NCBI GenBank assembly: GCA_934317205.1 | Contig: CAKREL010000001.1 | Location: 40,005-104,004, forward strand | Length of the DNA stretch: 64,000 nt | Source of the DNA: an uncultured Eubacterium sp. | GTDB lineage: Bacteria > Bacillota > Clostridia > Lachnospirales > Lachnospiraceae | Direction of reading: 5' to 3' | Shown here: positions 63,811 through 64,000 of the stretch, in pieces | Layout of the letters: each line of letters begins with the position of its first letter | Position numbering within the stretch: position 1 is the stretch's first letter | The notes under the pieces: generated by a model | The model's input: the letters and a program-made list of their open reading frames with translations, nothing else | Database searches by the model: none | What the model was told of the DNA's origin: nothing | Position numbers and translations under genes: made by a program

Positions 63811-64000
63811 TTACGGCAAAGGAAACGTTACTTCGACAAGAAAAAGCGTTTTATCTTTCTGCGTAAAAGTCAGGATTCCATGGTGCATTTTGGCTATTTT
63901 TTCCGCACTTTTTAATCCGATATGGTTGCTTTCAATGCCGGTCAGGTCTTTTTTTACTGCATTGGAAAGTATGATCTGGAAAATATCATTTTTCTGAGAA
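63811..64000 (-). CDS. C-terminal fragment of a GHKL sensor histidine kinase (5' part outside window)
   Basis: The last 63 codons of a minus-strand gene ending at TAA 63811-63813. NHIGLKSAEKIAKMHHG, followed by ILTFTQKDKTLFLVEV, is the C-terminal part of the GHKL ATPase domain (G2 box and final beta strands) seen in AgrC/LytS-like kinases. Everything upstream lies beyond the right edge. Convergent with secA. Confidence 0.8.
   Translation of the reverse strand, partial: SQKNDIFQIILSNAVKKDLTGIESNHIGLKSAEKIAKMHHGILTFTQKDKTLFLVEVTFPLP

Overview
The window looks like chromosome from a low-to-moderate-GC anaerobic Firmicute, most likely a gut Lachnospiraceae relative. Supporting genes are a 2-hydroxyacyl-CoA dehydratase/activase pair, a DUF362-ferredoxin protein, a TSCPD protein, a cytosolic BMP-domain protein, and strong AGGAGG-type ribosome sites with several TTG/GTG starts. 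No tRNA, rRNA, integrase, relaxase or transposase was found.

Left flank (1-13.7 kb): BMP-domain protein (cut by the edge), galM, a divergent ywlC (Sua5) followed by a phosphatase-fold protein without its catalytic cysteine and a HAD phosphatase, the dehydratase/activase operon on the minus strand, a DUF362-ferredoxin protein, and a coiled-coil protein leading a response regulator/histidine kinase pair.

Accessory island (13.8-45.2 kb): a long plus-strand gene set encodes a degenerate P-loop ATPase, two tiny membrane proteins, two divergent Hsp70s, a GrpE-like protein, two coiled-coil proteins, an NrdG-like radical SAM protein, a triple-AAA (CbxX/SpoVK-type) ATPase, an RCC1-like propeller and a tandem-TIR/TPR protein. 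After a perfect terminator come an HExxH protein, a conjugation-type ATPase, a single-span membrane protein and a leucine-rich-repeat protein. A minus-strand pair follows: a 1184-residue TrkA/RyR-like protein and a small gene broken by an in-frame TGA. A further plus-strand cassette (PD-(D/E)XK nuclease, winged-helix protein, ClpP-type protease, TraG/VirD4-type ATPase, membrane protein) sits between two copies of a ~163-bp hairpin-rich repeat. Three intergenic regions share a TTTCAAAA-type motif in two or three spaced copies, suggesting common control. I propose this as a candidate undescribed chaperone/AAA/protease system; its function is not evident from sequence.

Right flank (45.2-64 kb): an aconitase-superfamily hydratase, an AI-2E/PerM exporter-fold protein, a TPR-acidic-AAA protein, glgB, a PAP2 phosphatase, a trigger factor lacking its ribosome-binding domain, a GntR/ABC-2 operon with a palindromic operator, a YbjQ protein with a structured leader, DegV, a promoter-driven array of six ~56-bp repeats ending in a 44-codon ORF and terminator, a TSCPD protein, secA, and the C-terminus of a GHKL sensor kinase.
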